Assembly: GCF_006385675.1 (NCBI RefSeq)
Contig: NZ_VFRR01000010.1
Span: forward strand, 46,647 to 110,646
DNA length: 64,000 nucleotides
Source of the DNA: Maribrevibacterium harenarium
Lineage (GTDB): Bacteria; Pseudomonadota; Gammaproteobacteria; Pseudomonadales; Marinomonadaceae
Direction of reading: 5' to 3'
Under the pieces are notes generated by a model. It saw nothing but the letters and a program-made list of their open reading frames with translations, had not been told where the DNA came from and searched no databases. Shown piece after piece: positions 9,331 through 17,396 of the stretch. Position 1 is the stretch's first letter. Each line of letters starts with the position of its first letter. A program made the translations under genes and the position numbers.

Positions 9331-11430
9331 ATGCTCTTGAAAACCAGCAAGCGCGTTGTCTGGATAGGCTTCGCTTGGTGTCTCGCCTCGGTGTTAATAG
9401 GCATCGGGGTAGGCAAGGTTACGAAAGACTTCGGCTATCAAGCGCTCCATGGCGAAGCCGCTGATCGCCTGTTGGCATCGATTCACCGGGTGCGCGGTGC
9501 GCTCAATGCCTATCATTATTTGCCTTTTCTACTGACTCAAAACGAGGATGTGGTTGCCCTGACCCAGCAGTCGGAAGGGGGCGCAACGGCAACGTTGGCG
9601 CAGAAGGTATCCCGCTATTTAGAGCAAACCAACTTGGTGGCTGGGGCGTCGGGACTGTTTATTGTCAACCATGCTGGCCGTACAGTGGCTTACAGTAATT
9701 GGCGCGACCAGCAATATACCCAGCCCAATGAATTTGCCCAGTTACCCATCTTTGAGCTGACTAAACGGGGAGAAGAAGGACGCTTCTATGATAATCAGTT
9801 GGGCGAGCAGGCTTATTATTATCTTTCCGCTCCGATTTATAACCATTCCCGTTTTGTTGGTGCTGCGATTGTACGCATCGAATTAGAGCGTTTACTACCA
9901 GATAGTCCGGCCGATGAGTTGTTTGCTATCAGCGATGATAAACAACGGATTTTTATCGCCTCTCCAAGGCGCTGGATCGGCCAAGAGCGGGGGCGTATCG
10001 CCCAACAGTCCGAGGTCAGTTTGCCCAATGGCGCCCAAGTGCAGATGTGGACCATCGAGCATCAGCATTATCTTACCCATAAGGTGCGCCTAGATGATTT
10101 AGGCTGGACGTTTACTACCCTAATTTCTGCCAAAGCCAGTGAACGTTATGCGGATTTGTTGGCAGTGCTGTCCACCGCAGGCCTATGGATCTTAGGTATT
10201 TTGCTATTGTACTTGCGTGAACGTCGCTTAAAGCAGCTTTCTCAGCAGGAGACTCGCGCCGCATTAGCACGCAATGAGGAGCAACAGCGCTCCATTATCA
10301 GCAATGCCGAAGTAGGGTTACTGACCCTAAACCAGCTTGGTCAGATTCGCTTTATTAACCCCAAAGCTGCCCAGCAATTCAATCAAGCGCCAGAGCATCT
10401 GATTGGTCAGACATTGTCGGAGCTATTGCTTGATGTTCCGATTGGTTCAACCCTGGCGGCGGCCTTGAACAGCATCGGCAAAGATCAATTTTCAGGTGTA
10501 GCAGGGGTTGAAGCGGTAGCGTTGCGGGCGCCAGATACTCAGTTTCCGGCGTTAATTTCCTTGCGGGAAATGCAACATAATCCCCAATTTGAATACTTGG
10601 CCACTATTGTCGATATCAGTCGTCGCAAGCACTTGGAGCAAGCCCTGTTAGATATGAATGAATCCCTGGAGCACAAGGTACAGGAACGTACCTTAGCTCT
10701 ACAAAATGCTCAACAAGAACTGATTCAAACCAGCAAAATGGCGGCCCTTGGGCGTATGTCCACCGCTATTGTGCATGAACTAAACCAGCCATTGACCGCC
10801 ATGCGCACTTACATTGCCATTAGCCGCCAGTTACTTAGTGAACCGGAATTACTGGCGGAAAATCTAACTTTGTTAGAAGACTTAACCCAACGGATGGCGG
10901 TGATTACGGCTCAGTTGAAAACCTTCGCCTATAAGAAACCAGCAGCGGTGACGCCAGTGTCGATTCAGACCGCATTGGCACAGACGCTACTGTTATTGCG
11001 TAAACGGCTAGAAGAAGAACACATCCAGTTAGAGACAGAGATAGCGGAAAACCACTGGGTTATGGGGGACAATGCGCGCCTAGAACAGGTGTTAGTTAAC
11101 TTACTGACCAATGCCTGCGATGCTTTACAGGGGCGATACAACAAACAAATTCAAATCGCCAGCCAATCAGTAGGTAGCGACGCAATTTGTCTGACCATCT
11201 TTGATAACGGTTCAGGCATTGAGGAAACCAGTCGTGAGCACTTATTTGAGCCGTTTTATACTACCAAGCCCATGGGCAGCGGGCTTGGTTTGGGGCTGGC
11301 CATCGTGGCCGCTATCGTACGGGATTTACATGGTACGATTCAGCCCATAGACTCCCCTCTTGGTGGGGCGGGCTTCGCTATTACACTGCCAGCGGCCAAC
11401 CTCAACTCCGATATCGTGATAGAAGAATAA
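9331..11430 (+). CDS. DctB-like sensor histidine kinase
   Basis: A 699-residue membrane sensor kinase of the C4-dicarboxylate-sensor type. It has a transmembrane segment at about 8-28, a periplasmic PDC/Cache-like sensing region to about 280, and a second membrane segment near 285-300 (LSTAGLWILGILLLYL). A PAS-like domain (NAEVGLLTLNQLGQIRFINP) follows near residues 325-430, then a short coiled region. The H-box VHELNQPLTAMRTYI has the phospho-acceptor His482; a GHKL ATPase domain with N box (NLLTNACDAL), DNGSGI and GSGLGLGLAI completes it. It lies seven bases upstream of its DctD-like partner. The neighbouring TAXI transporter suggests its ligand is an organic acid or amino acid, not necessarily a C4-dicarboxylate. 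Confidence 0.9.
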   Translation: MLLKTSKRVVWIGFAWCLASVLIGIGVGKVTKDFGYQALHGEAADRLLASIHRVRGALNAYHYLPFLLTQNEDVVALTQQSEGGATATLAQKVSRYLEQTNLVAGASGLFIVNHAGRTVAYSNWRDQQYTQPNEFAQLPIFELTKRGEEGRFYDNQLGEQAYYYLSAPIYNHSRFVGAAIVRIELERLLPDSPADELFAISDDKQRIFIASPRRWIGQERGRIAQQSEVSLPNGAQVQMWTIEHQHYLTHKVRLDDLGWTFTTLISAKASERYADLLAVLSTAGLWILGILLLYLRERRLKQLSQQETRAALARNEEQQRSIISNAEVGLLTLNQLGQIRFINPKAAQQFNQAPEHLIGQTLSELLLDVPIGSTLAAALNSIGKDQFSGVAGVEAVALRAPDTQFPALISLREMQHNPQFEYLATIVDISRRKHLEQALLDMNESLEHKVQERTLALQNAQQELIQTSKMAALGRMSTAIVHELNQPLTAMRTYIAISRQLLSEPELLAENLTLLEDLTQRMAVITAQLKTFAYKKPAAVTPVSIQTALAQTLLLLRKRLEEEHIQLETEIAENHWVMGDNARLEQVLVNLLTNACDALQGRYNKQIQIASQSVGSDAICLTIFDNGSGIEETSREHLFEPFYTTKPMGSGLGLGLAIVAAIVRDLHGTIQPIDSPLGGAGFAITLPAANLNSDIVIEE

Positions 11431-11437
11431 AATACCT

Positions 11438-12808
11438 ATGCCAGTACCCTATACCGGAACCGTTTTGCTCGTTGATGATGACCCCATGATTCGTAAAGCC
11501 ACAGAAAAGTGGCTACAGATGGCTGGGTTAACGGTTATTTGTGCCGATTCCGCCGAGCAGGCCTTGCCTCATCTGAACGATGCTTTCCCCGGTATTTTGC
11601 TAACAGATGTGAAAATGCCTGGTATGAGTGGCCTAGAGCTGATGCAGGCGGCCCATGAGCGTATTCCAGATTTGCCAGTGATTCTGGTTACGGGGCACGG
11701 GGATATTGATATGGCCATTCAGGCCATGCGAGATGGTGCCTATGACTTTATCGAAAAGCCATTTGTGCCAGAACGATTGGTAGAAACCTTAATTCGAGCC
11801 TGTGATAAACGGGCACTGATGCTGGAAAACTCCCGTTTACAGACCGACCTTGCAGCGCGTTCAGGGATAGACGGCAAAATTATTGGTTTTTCCCCTGCCA
11901 TAACCCGTCTCAAGCGGGAGTTATTGGCTGCCGCGGAAATGGATACCAATGTCATTATTTACGGCGAAACTGGCAGCGGTAAAGAATTGGTTGCCCAGTG
12001 TTTACACGAGTTTAGTCCAAGAAAAACCAAGCGTTTTGTTCCGATCAATTGTGGCGCCATCCCAGAACACTTGATCGAAAGTGAATTATTTGGCCATGAG
12101 GCCGGGGCGTTTACCGGCGCGGCGAAACGTCGTATTGGCAAATTTGAGCACGCCGATGGTGGCACCTTATTTCTCGATGAAATAGAAAGCACCCCAGCCC
12201 ATTTACAGATCAAAATCTTACGCGCTCTGCAGGAAGGGCAAATCGAGCGCTTGGGTGCCAACCAAACTATACCAGTAAATATTCGGGTGATTGCCGCTTC
12301 CAAGGCGGATTTACGAGACGATGAGAACTTCCGGCAGGACTTGTTTTACCGTCTTAACGTGTCCCAATTATATATACCGCCCCTGCGTGAACGCACGGAA
12401 GATGTTCCGCTGTTATTCATGCATTACGTGAATCAGGCAGCGACGGAACGGGACAAAGAAAGTCGCCAACTAAGTGTTCAGGATGAAAAAGTCCTACGCA
12501 GTCATCAGTGGCCAGGGAATGTGCGCGAACTCAAAAATATCGCCATTCGTTTTGCTCTAGACAGTCGCGCGAGTCTGGCCGACCTTGTGAGTGGTCAACC
12601 TGCGATAAGCTATGCGGACGAAGTGGAGCATCGACCACTGCCTCTAGCCATTCAAGTGGCAGCATTTGAAGCGGAAGTTCTTAAGCGTGCTTTGCATCGC
12701 CACCAAGGCAATATTAAAGCGGTCATGGATGAGTTAGACCTACCACGGCGTACGCTAAATCAGAAAATGACCCGCTATGGGCTTAACCGTAGTGATTTCA
12801 CCGGGTAA
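11438..12808 (+). CDS. DctD-like sigma-54 response regulator
   Basis: A 456-residue activator with three domains. The receiver has acidic Asp13-15, phospho-acceptor Asp57 (ILLTDVKMPG) and a conserved Lys in IEKP. The AAA+ sigma-54 activation domain has Walker A GETGSGKE near residue 176, the sigma-54 contact loop GAFTGA at 223-228, and Walker B GGTLFLDEIE. The C terminus is a Fis-type helix-turn-helix (HQGNIKAVMDELDLPRRTLNQK). It follows the sensor by seven bases. Its likely target is the sigma-54 promoter only 240 bp downstream, in front of the TAXI transporter genes; that regulatory link is inferred from position. Confidence 0.93.
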   Translation: MPVPYTGTVLLVDDDPMIRKATEKWLQMAGLTVICADSAEQALPHLNDAFPGILLTDVKMPGMSGLELMQAAHERIPDLPVILVTGHGDIDMAIQAMRDGAYDFIEKPFVPERLVETLIRACDKRALMLENSRLQTDLAARSGIDGKIIGFSPAITRLKRELLAAAEMDTNVIIYGETGSGKELVAQCLHEFSPRKTKRFVPINCGAIPEHLIESELFGHEAGAFTGAAKRRIGKFEHADGGTLFLDEIESTPAHLQIKILRALQEGQIERLGANQTIPVNIRVIAASKADLRDDENFRQDLFYRLNVSQLYIPPLRERTEDVPLLFMHYVNQAATERDKESRQLSVQDEKVLRSHQWPGNVRELKNIAIRFALDSRASLADLVSGQPAISYADEVEHRPLPLAIQVAAFEAEVLKRALHRHQGNIKAVMDELDLPRRTLNQKMTRYGLNRSDFTG

Positions 12809-12826
12809 ATCCTACCAACTACCTAC

Positions 12827-12846
12827 ATCGGCAAAAATTGGCTTAT
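12827..12846. promoter_or_regulatory. Candidate upstream activator site 1
   Basis: One of two near-identical 20-bp sequences with the form ATCGGCA-N5-TGGCTYAT. The other is at 12954-12973, and 17 of 20 bases match. It lies about 220 bp upstream of the sigma-54 core promoter, a usual distance for enhancer-type activator binding. Confidence 0.55.
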
Positions 12847-12953
12847 GCGTACCTTTAGAGGGTAAAAACCGCTGGTCAGTTTGGTTGTTAAGCTCCTAAC
12901 TTCGCTGTTGATGGGCGAAATAGGCCAAATTTTGCTTATCCAACTCCCTTGTT

Positions 12954-12973
12954 ATCGGCATAAAATGGCTCAT
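12954..12973. promoter_or_regulatory. Candidate upstream activator site 2
   Basis: Second copy of the 20-bp element, about 95 bp upstream of the sigma-54 core promoter and 127 bp after the first copy. The same strand and nearly the same bases suggest binding by one protein, presumably the adjacent DctD-like activator. Confidence 0.55.
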
Positions 12974-13047
12974 TGGTGCGTTACTATTCGGCGAAATTAT
13001 TCAATTTTTTATTTATAAATCAGTGTCTTATGAGGATTTTTTAGTAT

Positions 13048-13063
13048 TGGCACTGCCTTTGCC
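13048..13063 (+). promoter_or_regulatory. Sigma-54 (-24/-12) promoter
   Basis: TGGCAC, five bases, then TTGCC, with the invariant GG and GC dinucleotides spaced exactly as RpoN promoters require. It is followed about 75 bp later by the TAXI binding-protein start. A sigma-54 activator is encoded just upstream. Confidence 0.85.
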
Positions 13064-13139
13064 TAGTAAAGCCTATCTGAACGCACTGTAAGGTGCTCGG
13101 ACTCCTTTTCAATAACAACAACATAGATAGGATATGACC

Positions 13140-14168
13140 ATGAAAATGACAAAGCGTACGCTGATCAAAGCCATGAGTGCCGCACTGGTAATGGGAACGG
13201 CCATTGGTAGTGTGGGGCTTGCCCAAGCCGCAGAAAAGCGTTCTTACGTATTAGCAACAGCCTCTACCGGCGGCACCTTTTACCCAGTCGGTGTGGCGCT
13301 AGCGACTCTGACAAAGGTGAAGTTAGAACCTACTCTCGGTATTTCTATGTCGGCCATCAACTCGGCAGGCTCCGGGGAAAACATCAAGCTGATGCGTGAA
13401 AACGAAGCGCAGTTGTCTATTTTACAAGGTCTATATGGTGCTTGGGCGTGGGATGGGGAAGGTCGAATGGCTTCTGAAGGCCCTCAGAAAAACCTACGTT
13501 CTATCAGTATGTTATGGCAAAACGTCGAGCAGTTTGTGGTAAAAGCAGACTACGCTAAAACTGGCACCATTGCCGATATGAATAATTTGGCCGGCGAGAA
13601 GTTTTCTATCGGCACCAAAAACTCTGGCACCGAAGGTTCAGGTTTAGCCATTCTCGGCAATATGAAAGTGCCAGTGGATCAGCTAGATATGGCTTATATG
13701 GGTTATGCGGCCTCTGCCGATGCCCTACAGAATGGCACCATTGATGGTATGAACATCCCATCTGGTGTGCCAACCAGTGCTGTTACCCGTGCTTATGCTT
13801 CTTTGGGGAACGACATCACTATCTTGGAATTTACTGACGAGCAAATTAAACAGGCGAACGGTAACTTCAAACTTTGGACGCGCTTTGAGATCCCAGCCAA
13901 TACCTACCCAGGTCAGACCAAAGCCATCCAAACCATTGCTCAACCAAACTTCTTGGCAGTTAATGACGACATGCCAGAAGAAGACGTTTACCAGTTGACT
14001 AAAACCATCTACGAAAACCTACCTTTCCTAAACGGTATTCACAAAGCCACGAAAGATATGTCGCTAGCGAAGGCAATTGATGGTTTACCAGTACCGCTAC
14101 ATCCAGGTGCGGCCCGTTACTACCGCGAAGCTGGCTTGACCATTCCTGATCATTTGATCATCGAGTAA
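13140..14168 (+). CDS. TAXI-family TRAP transporter solute-binding protein
   Basis: A 342-residue periplasmic receptor. The signal peptide ends around the QAAEKR region near residue 30. The mature start SYVLATASTGGTFYPVGVALA is the typical TAXI opening, followed by INSAGSGENIKLM. TAXI receptors deliver amino or organic acids to a fused TRAP membrane subunit. I prefer ATG 13140, which has AGGA at a spacing of seven; ATG 13134 is too close to it. The gene is preceded by a sigma-54 promoter and followed by a stable GC-rich hairpin (14175-14190) before the membrane subunit gene, a layout common where the receptor is made in excess. Confidence 0.93.
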   Translation: MKMTKRTLIKAMSAALVMGTAIGSVGLAQAAEKRSYVLATASTGGTFYPVGVALATLTKVKLEPTLGISMSAINSAGSGENIKLMRENEAQLSILQGLYGAWAWDGEGRMASEGPQKNLRSISMLWQNVEQFVVKADYAKTGTIADMNNLAGEKFSIGTKNSGTEGSGLAILGNMKVPVDQLDMAYMGYAASADALQNGTIDGMNIPSGVPTSAVTRAYASLGNDITILEFTDEQIKQANGNFKLWTRFEIPANTYPGQTKAIQTIAQPNFLAVNDDMPEEDVYQLTKTIYENLPFLNGIHKATKDMSLAKAIDGLPVPLHPGAARYYREAGLTIPDHLIIE

Positions 14169-14174
14169 TACCTC

Positions 14175-14190
14175 GGGGAGCTTGCTCCCC
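14175..14190 (+). other. Intercistronic stem-loop
   Basis: GGGGAGC, loop TT, then GCTCCCC, with no T-run after it. Placed between the binding-protein and membrane-subunit genes, it probably protects the upstream mRNA from 3' decay or lowers read-through rather than ending transcription. Confidence 0.6.
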
Positions 14191-14257
14191 ATTCTCCCTG
14201 TGTTCACTGGAATCCTCGGCGCTGCTCGACAGCGCCCTTACCAACTAGGTTATAACT

Positions 14258-16384
14258 ATGGCAGAGTCAGCGGCGATCGCACACGATCAGGAAACTCAAG
14301 AAAAACTAAAAGGGTTAGAACTGACCCAGCGGGAAGAAAATTCCTTGTCGGGAAGATTCGTTTATTGGGCCGGGGTGCTGTTTGCGCTAGCACATATTTA
14401 CTTTAATACCCTAGGCACACTTTCTGAATTATGGGTGTCGGCAATTCATTTTAGCGGTTTTGCATTGATCTGTGCCTTGATGGTGCCAGCGCTACGTACC
14501 TCTAGTGCGAGTGGTCAGAAAAAAGTGTTGCTGCTTGATATCGCCATTGGTGTGTTGGCGATTGCCTGTACCGTCTATCTGATTTTATTTGAAGATGCCC
14601 TATATGATCGGGGAGTGACTTTTATCACCAGTGATTGGGTGGTGTCTTTTGTTGCTATTGCCATAGCGTTAGAACTGACCCGCCGAACTACCGGTTGGTT
14701 TATCCCCACCATGATTATTGTCGCGCTCACTTATGTATTTTGGTGGGGGCCTTATATAGACGGCATTTTCGGTTTTGCTGGCTTAAGCCTAGAGACCGTG
14801 ATGTTCCGCTCGTATTTTTCGTCTGAGGGGATGTTCGGCTCCATCGCCCGTATCTCCTGGACCTATGTATTCATGTTTATCCTGTTCGGTGCTTTTTTGG
14901 TGAAGTCCGGGGCAGGGGACTTCATTATAGAATTATCCCGCTGTGCGGCTGGTCGCTTTGTGGGTGGCCCCGGTTTTGTGGCGGTTCTTGGCTCAGGCTT
15001 GATGGGCTCAGTGTCTGGCTCATCGGTTGCCAATACCGTATCAACTGGTGTGATTACTATTCCGATGATGCAACGTGCTGGCTTTCCGGCACGCTTCTCC
15101 GCTGGGGTAGAAGCTGCCGCATCTACCGGTGGGCAGTTGATGCCTCCAGTAATGGGGGCGGGCGCCTTCATTATGGCGTCATATACTCAGATCCCTTATG
15201 TGGAAATCATCGCGGTATCGACCTTGCCGGCCTTGCTGTACTTCATGTCGGTGGGCTTTTATGTGCGCGTGGAAGCCATGCGCTCCCACGCCCATGCGGT
15301 AGAGCTTGATAGCCGCCCACTAGGGGAAGTATTCAAAGAAGGTTGGCATTTCTTGCTACCGTTAGCCGTGTTAGTTGCGCTGTTGATTTGGGGCTTTACG
15401 CCTACCTATGCGGCTGGGATTTCCATTATCGCGGTGATTGTTTCATCTTGGTTGTCTAAGAATCCGATGAAGCTAAAAGATGTATTAGACGCTTTAGCAC
15501 AAGGTTCCCGGAATATGGCAACTACGGCGATTCTATTGATCGCGGTGGGTTTGGTTGTCAACGTCGTGTCCATGACTGGTATCGGCAATACCTTCTCTCT
15601 TATGATTGCAGAGTGGTCGGACGGTAGCCTGATTATTATGATGGCACTGGTGGCTTTGGCCTCTTTGATTCTGGGTATGGGCTTGCCGGTCACTGCGGCT
15701 TACATCGTACTGGCAACCCTCTCGGCTCCCGCATTATATGGTTTGATTGCTGAGTCCCACTTGGTAGATCTGGTGGTAGCCGGTAATTTGCCAGAAGAAG
15801 CTAAGATCATCTTTATGCTGATTGACCCTGCGAAATATGCATTGTTATCCGCTCCTATGGCAGAGGCAGATGCCCTCGCTTTGATCGCCCAAGTGCCTGC
15901 AGACTTTAAAAATCAGTTATTAGAGCAGGCGGTTAACCCCACTGTCTTGAGTGCGGCGCTGTTATCCGCCCATATGATTATTTTCTGGTTATCCCAAGAC
16001 TCTAACGTTACCCCGCCGGTGTGTCTCACCGCCTTTGCGGCGGCAGCGATTGCCAAAACACCACCGATGGCGACGGGCTTTACCGCTTGGAAACTCGCCA
16101 AGGGCTTGTACATTGTGCCGTTGTTGCTGGCGTACACGGATTTTATCGGTGGCGAGACTAGCGATGTCTTGCGTATCTTTGTGTTCGCATTATTTGGTAT
16201 CTATGCGTTTGTCGGCTTTATGGAAGGTTATTTGGAAGGGCCGTTGCCACTACTGCTGCGCTTATTGTCTGGAGTGGCGGCATTGCTGATGTTATGGCCC
16301 CATCAGAGCATTCTGATCGATAGCGCCGGTTTGGTATTATTCCTAGCTCTATTTATTTACAGTCGTAAACATCGAGAGGAATAA
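14258..16384 (+). CDS. TRAP transporter fused 4TM/12TM permease
   Basis: A 708-residue integral membrane protein with about 17-18 hydrophobic segments. The first four or so correspond to the small DctQ-like subunit and the remainder to the large DctM-like subunit, the fused form usual for TAXI systems. Family stretches include GSGLMGSVSGSSVANTVSTG near residue 245 and EAAASTGGQLMPPVMGAGAF near 285, the latter typical of the DctM sodium/substrate region. It follows the receptor gene and ends in a strong terminator. It imports a carboxylate substrate, probably with sodium; the substrate is unknown. Confidence 0.93.
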   Translation: MAESAAIAHDQETQEKLKGLELTQREENSLSGRFVYWAGVLFALAHIYFNTLGTLSELWVSAIHFSGFALICALMVPALRTSSASGQKKVLLLDIAIGVLAIACTVYLILFEDALYDRGVTFITSDWVVSFVAIAIALELTRRTTGWFIPTMIIVALTYVFWWGPYIDGIFGFAGLSLETVMFRSYFSSEGMFGSIARISWTYVFMFILFGAFLVKSGAGDFIIELSRCAAGRFVGGPGFVAVLGSGLMGSVSGSSVANTVSTGVITIPMMQRAGFPARFSAGVEAAASTGGQLMPPVMGAGAFIMASYTQIPYVEIIAVSTLPALLYFMSVGFYVRVEAMRSHAHAVELDSRPLGEVFKEGWHFLLPLAVLVALLIWGFTPTYAAGISIIAVIVSSWLSKNPMKLKDVLDALAQGSRNMATTAILLIAVGLVVNVVSMTGIGNTFSLMIAEWSDGSLIIMMALVALASLILGMGLPVTAAYIVLATLSAPALYGLIAESHLVDLVVAGNLPEEAKIIFMLIDPAKYALLSAPMAEADALALIAQVPADFKNQLLEQAVNPTVLSAALLSAHMIIFWLSQDSNVTPPVCLTAFAAAAIAKTPPMATGFTAWKLAKGLYIVPLLLAYTDFIGGETSDVLRIFVFALFGIYAFVGFMEGYLEGPLPLLLRLLSGVAALLMLWPHQSILIDSAGLVLFLALFIYSRKHREE

Positions 16385-16392
16385 TTTACGCC

Positions 16393-16422
16393 GACTGGGT
16401 CAGCCATCTGACCCAGTCTTTT
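16393..16422 (+). terminator. Rho-independent terminator of the TAXI operon
   Basis: GACTGGGTCAG (16393-16403), loop CCAT, CTGACCCAGTC (16408-16418), then a T-run. An 11-bp perfect stem just after the permease stop. Confidence 0.93.
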
Positions 16423-16589
16423 AATTGTTTGATATCTACGGTTAAGGTTTCTGAACGTATTTGCCTGTTTTTCCAAAATTTGGTCACAATTAGCGACCTG
16501 TACGGGCTCTACAGCGACTCCCCCCCTTCTGGTGTTCAATTTTTCGACTAAGATCGAAAGTACGACCACTAAATGATAAGGAGTTTACT

Positions 16590-17324
16590 GTGTCTAAATT
16601 ACGTTTCTTGGCTTACGCAGCGTTAGCGTCTTCTGCAATGGCTGCTCAGGCAGCGAATGTTTCTCTTACTACCTTGAACTGGCCGCCATTTGTTGGTGAC
16701 TCACTAGATCGTGGTGGTTTTATCAACGTAATCGTTCAAGAATCTTTGGCAGCCGCTGGTTACACCAGTGACGTTGAGTTCACTGCTTGGCAAACTGCCC
16801 TAGATACTGTTAAAGCTGGCGAAAAGGATGCCGTCGTTGGTGGATACTACTCAGAGGCTCGTGCTAAAGATTACCTATACTCTATTCCTCTCTACACCGT
16901 CATGGTGGGTGTTATCAAAACACCAAAACTTGATATCAGCAGCTACGATTCATTCACAACGTTAAACAACTACAAAATCGGTAAAGTGGAAGGCTTCGTC
17001 ACGAGTGAAGCATTCGATAACTACGCTTTTAGTCAGTTACAAGTATTCAAAGAAGTAGATCAAGCCGTTGCCGCTCTAGAGGCTGGCAAGATTGACCTGT
17101 ATGCAGACAGCTTGTCCGCAGCCCGTGAAGAAGCGAAAAAGCAAGGTATGGATCCAATGGATCTACAAATCTTGATCCCGCCATTGGAAGAACATGATCT
17201 TTATCTATTAGTGTCGAAAGCGATTCCTAACTCTGAAGAGCTACGCAACGCCTTTAACAAAGGCTTGATCGAACTTCAGGCGTCTGGTCGTTATGAAGAA
17301 ATTCTGAAAGAATTTAATCAGTAA
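16590..17324 (+). CDS. Periplasmic solute-binding protein, SBP_bac_3 family
   Basis: A 244-residue exported protein. The start is GTG 16590 with AAGGAG seven bases upstream. The signal peptide SKLRFLAYAALASSAMAAQA is followed by NVSLTTLNWPPFVG, the usual first strand of family 3 binding proteins. ALDTVKAGEKDAVVGGYYSE near residue 70 also fits. No ABC permease or ATPase gene adjoins it, so it is either an orphan receptor served by a distant transporter or a sensor accessory. The length is normal for the family (about 240-260). It is transcribed alone and ends at a hairpin. Confidence 0.85.
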   Translation: MSKLRFLAYAALASSAMAAQAANVSLTTLNWPPFVGDSLDRGGFINVIVQESLAAAGYTSDVEFTAWQTALDTVKAGEKDAVVGGYYSEARAKDYLYSIPLYTVMVGVIKTPKLDISSYDSFTTLNNYKIGKVEGFVTSEAFDNYAFSQLQVFKEVDQAVAALEAGKIDLYADSLSAAREEAKKQGMDPMDLQILIPPLEEHDLYLLVSKAIPNSEELRNAFNKGLIELQASGRYEEILKEFNQ

Positions 17325-17337
17325 ACTACGTACTACA

Positions 17338-17369
17338 ACCGTAACCAGTTGCTGACTGGTTACGGTTCT
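17338..17369. terminator. Hairpin between convergent genes
   Basis: ACCGTAACCAGT (17338-17349), loop TGCTG, ACTGGTTACGGT (17355-17366). A 12-bp perfect stem with only a short T-run, placed between two convergent genes. Confidence 0.6.
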
Positions 17370-17396
17370 CCTAGTGGTCACCACTATCATAGCGCC

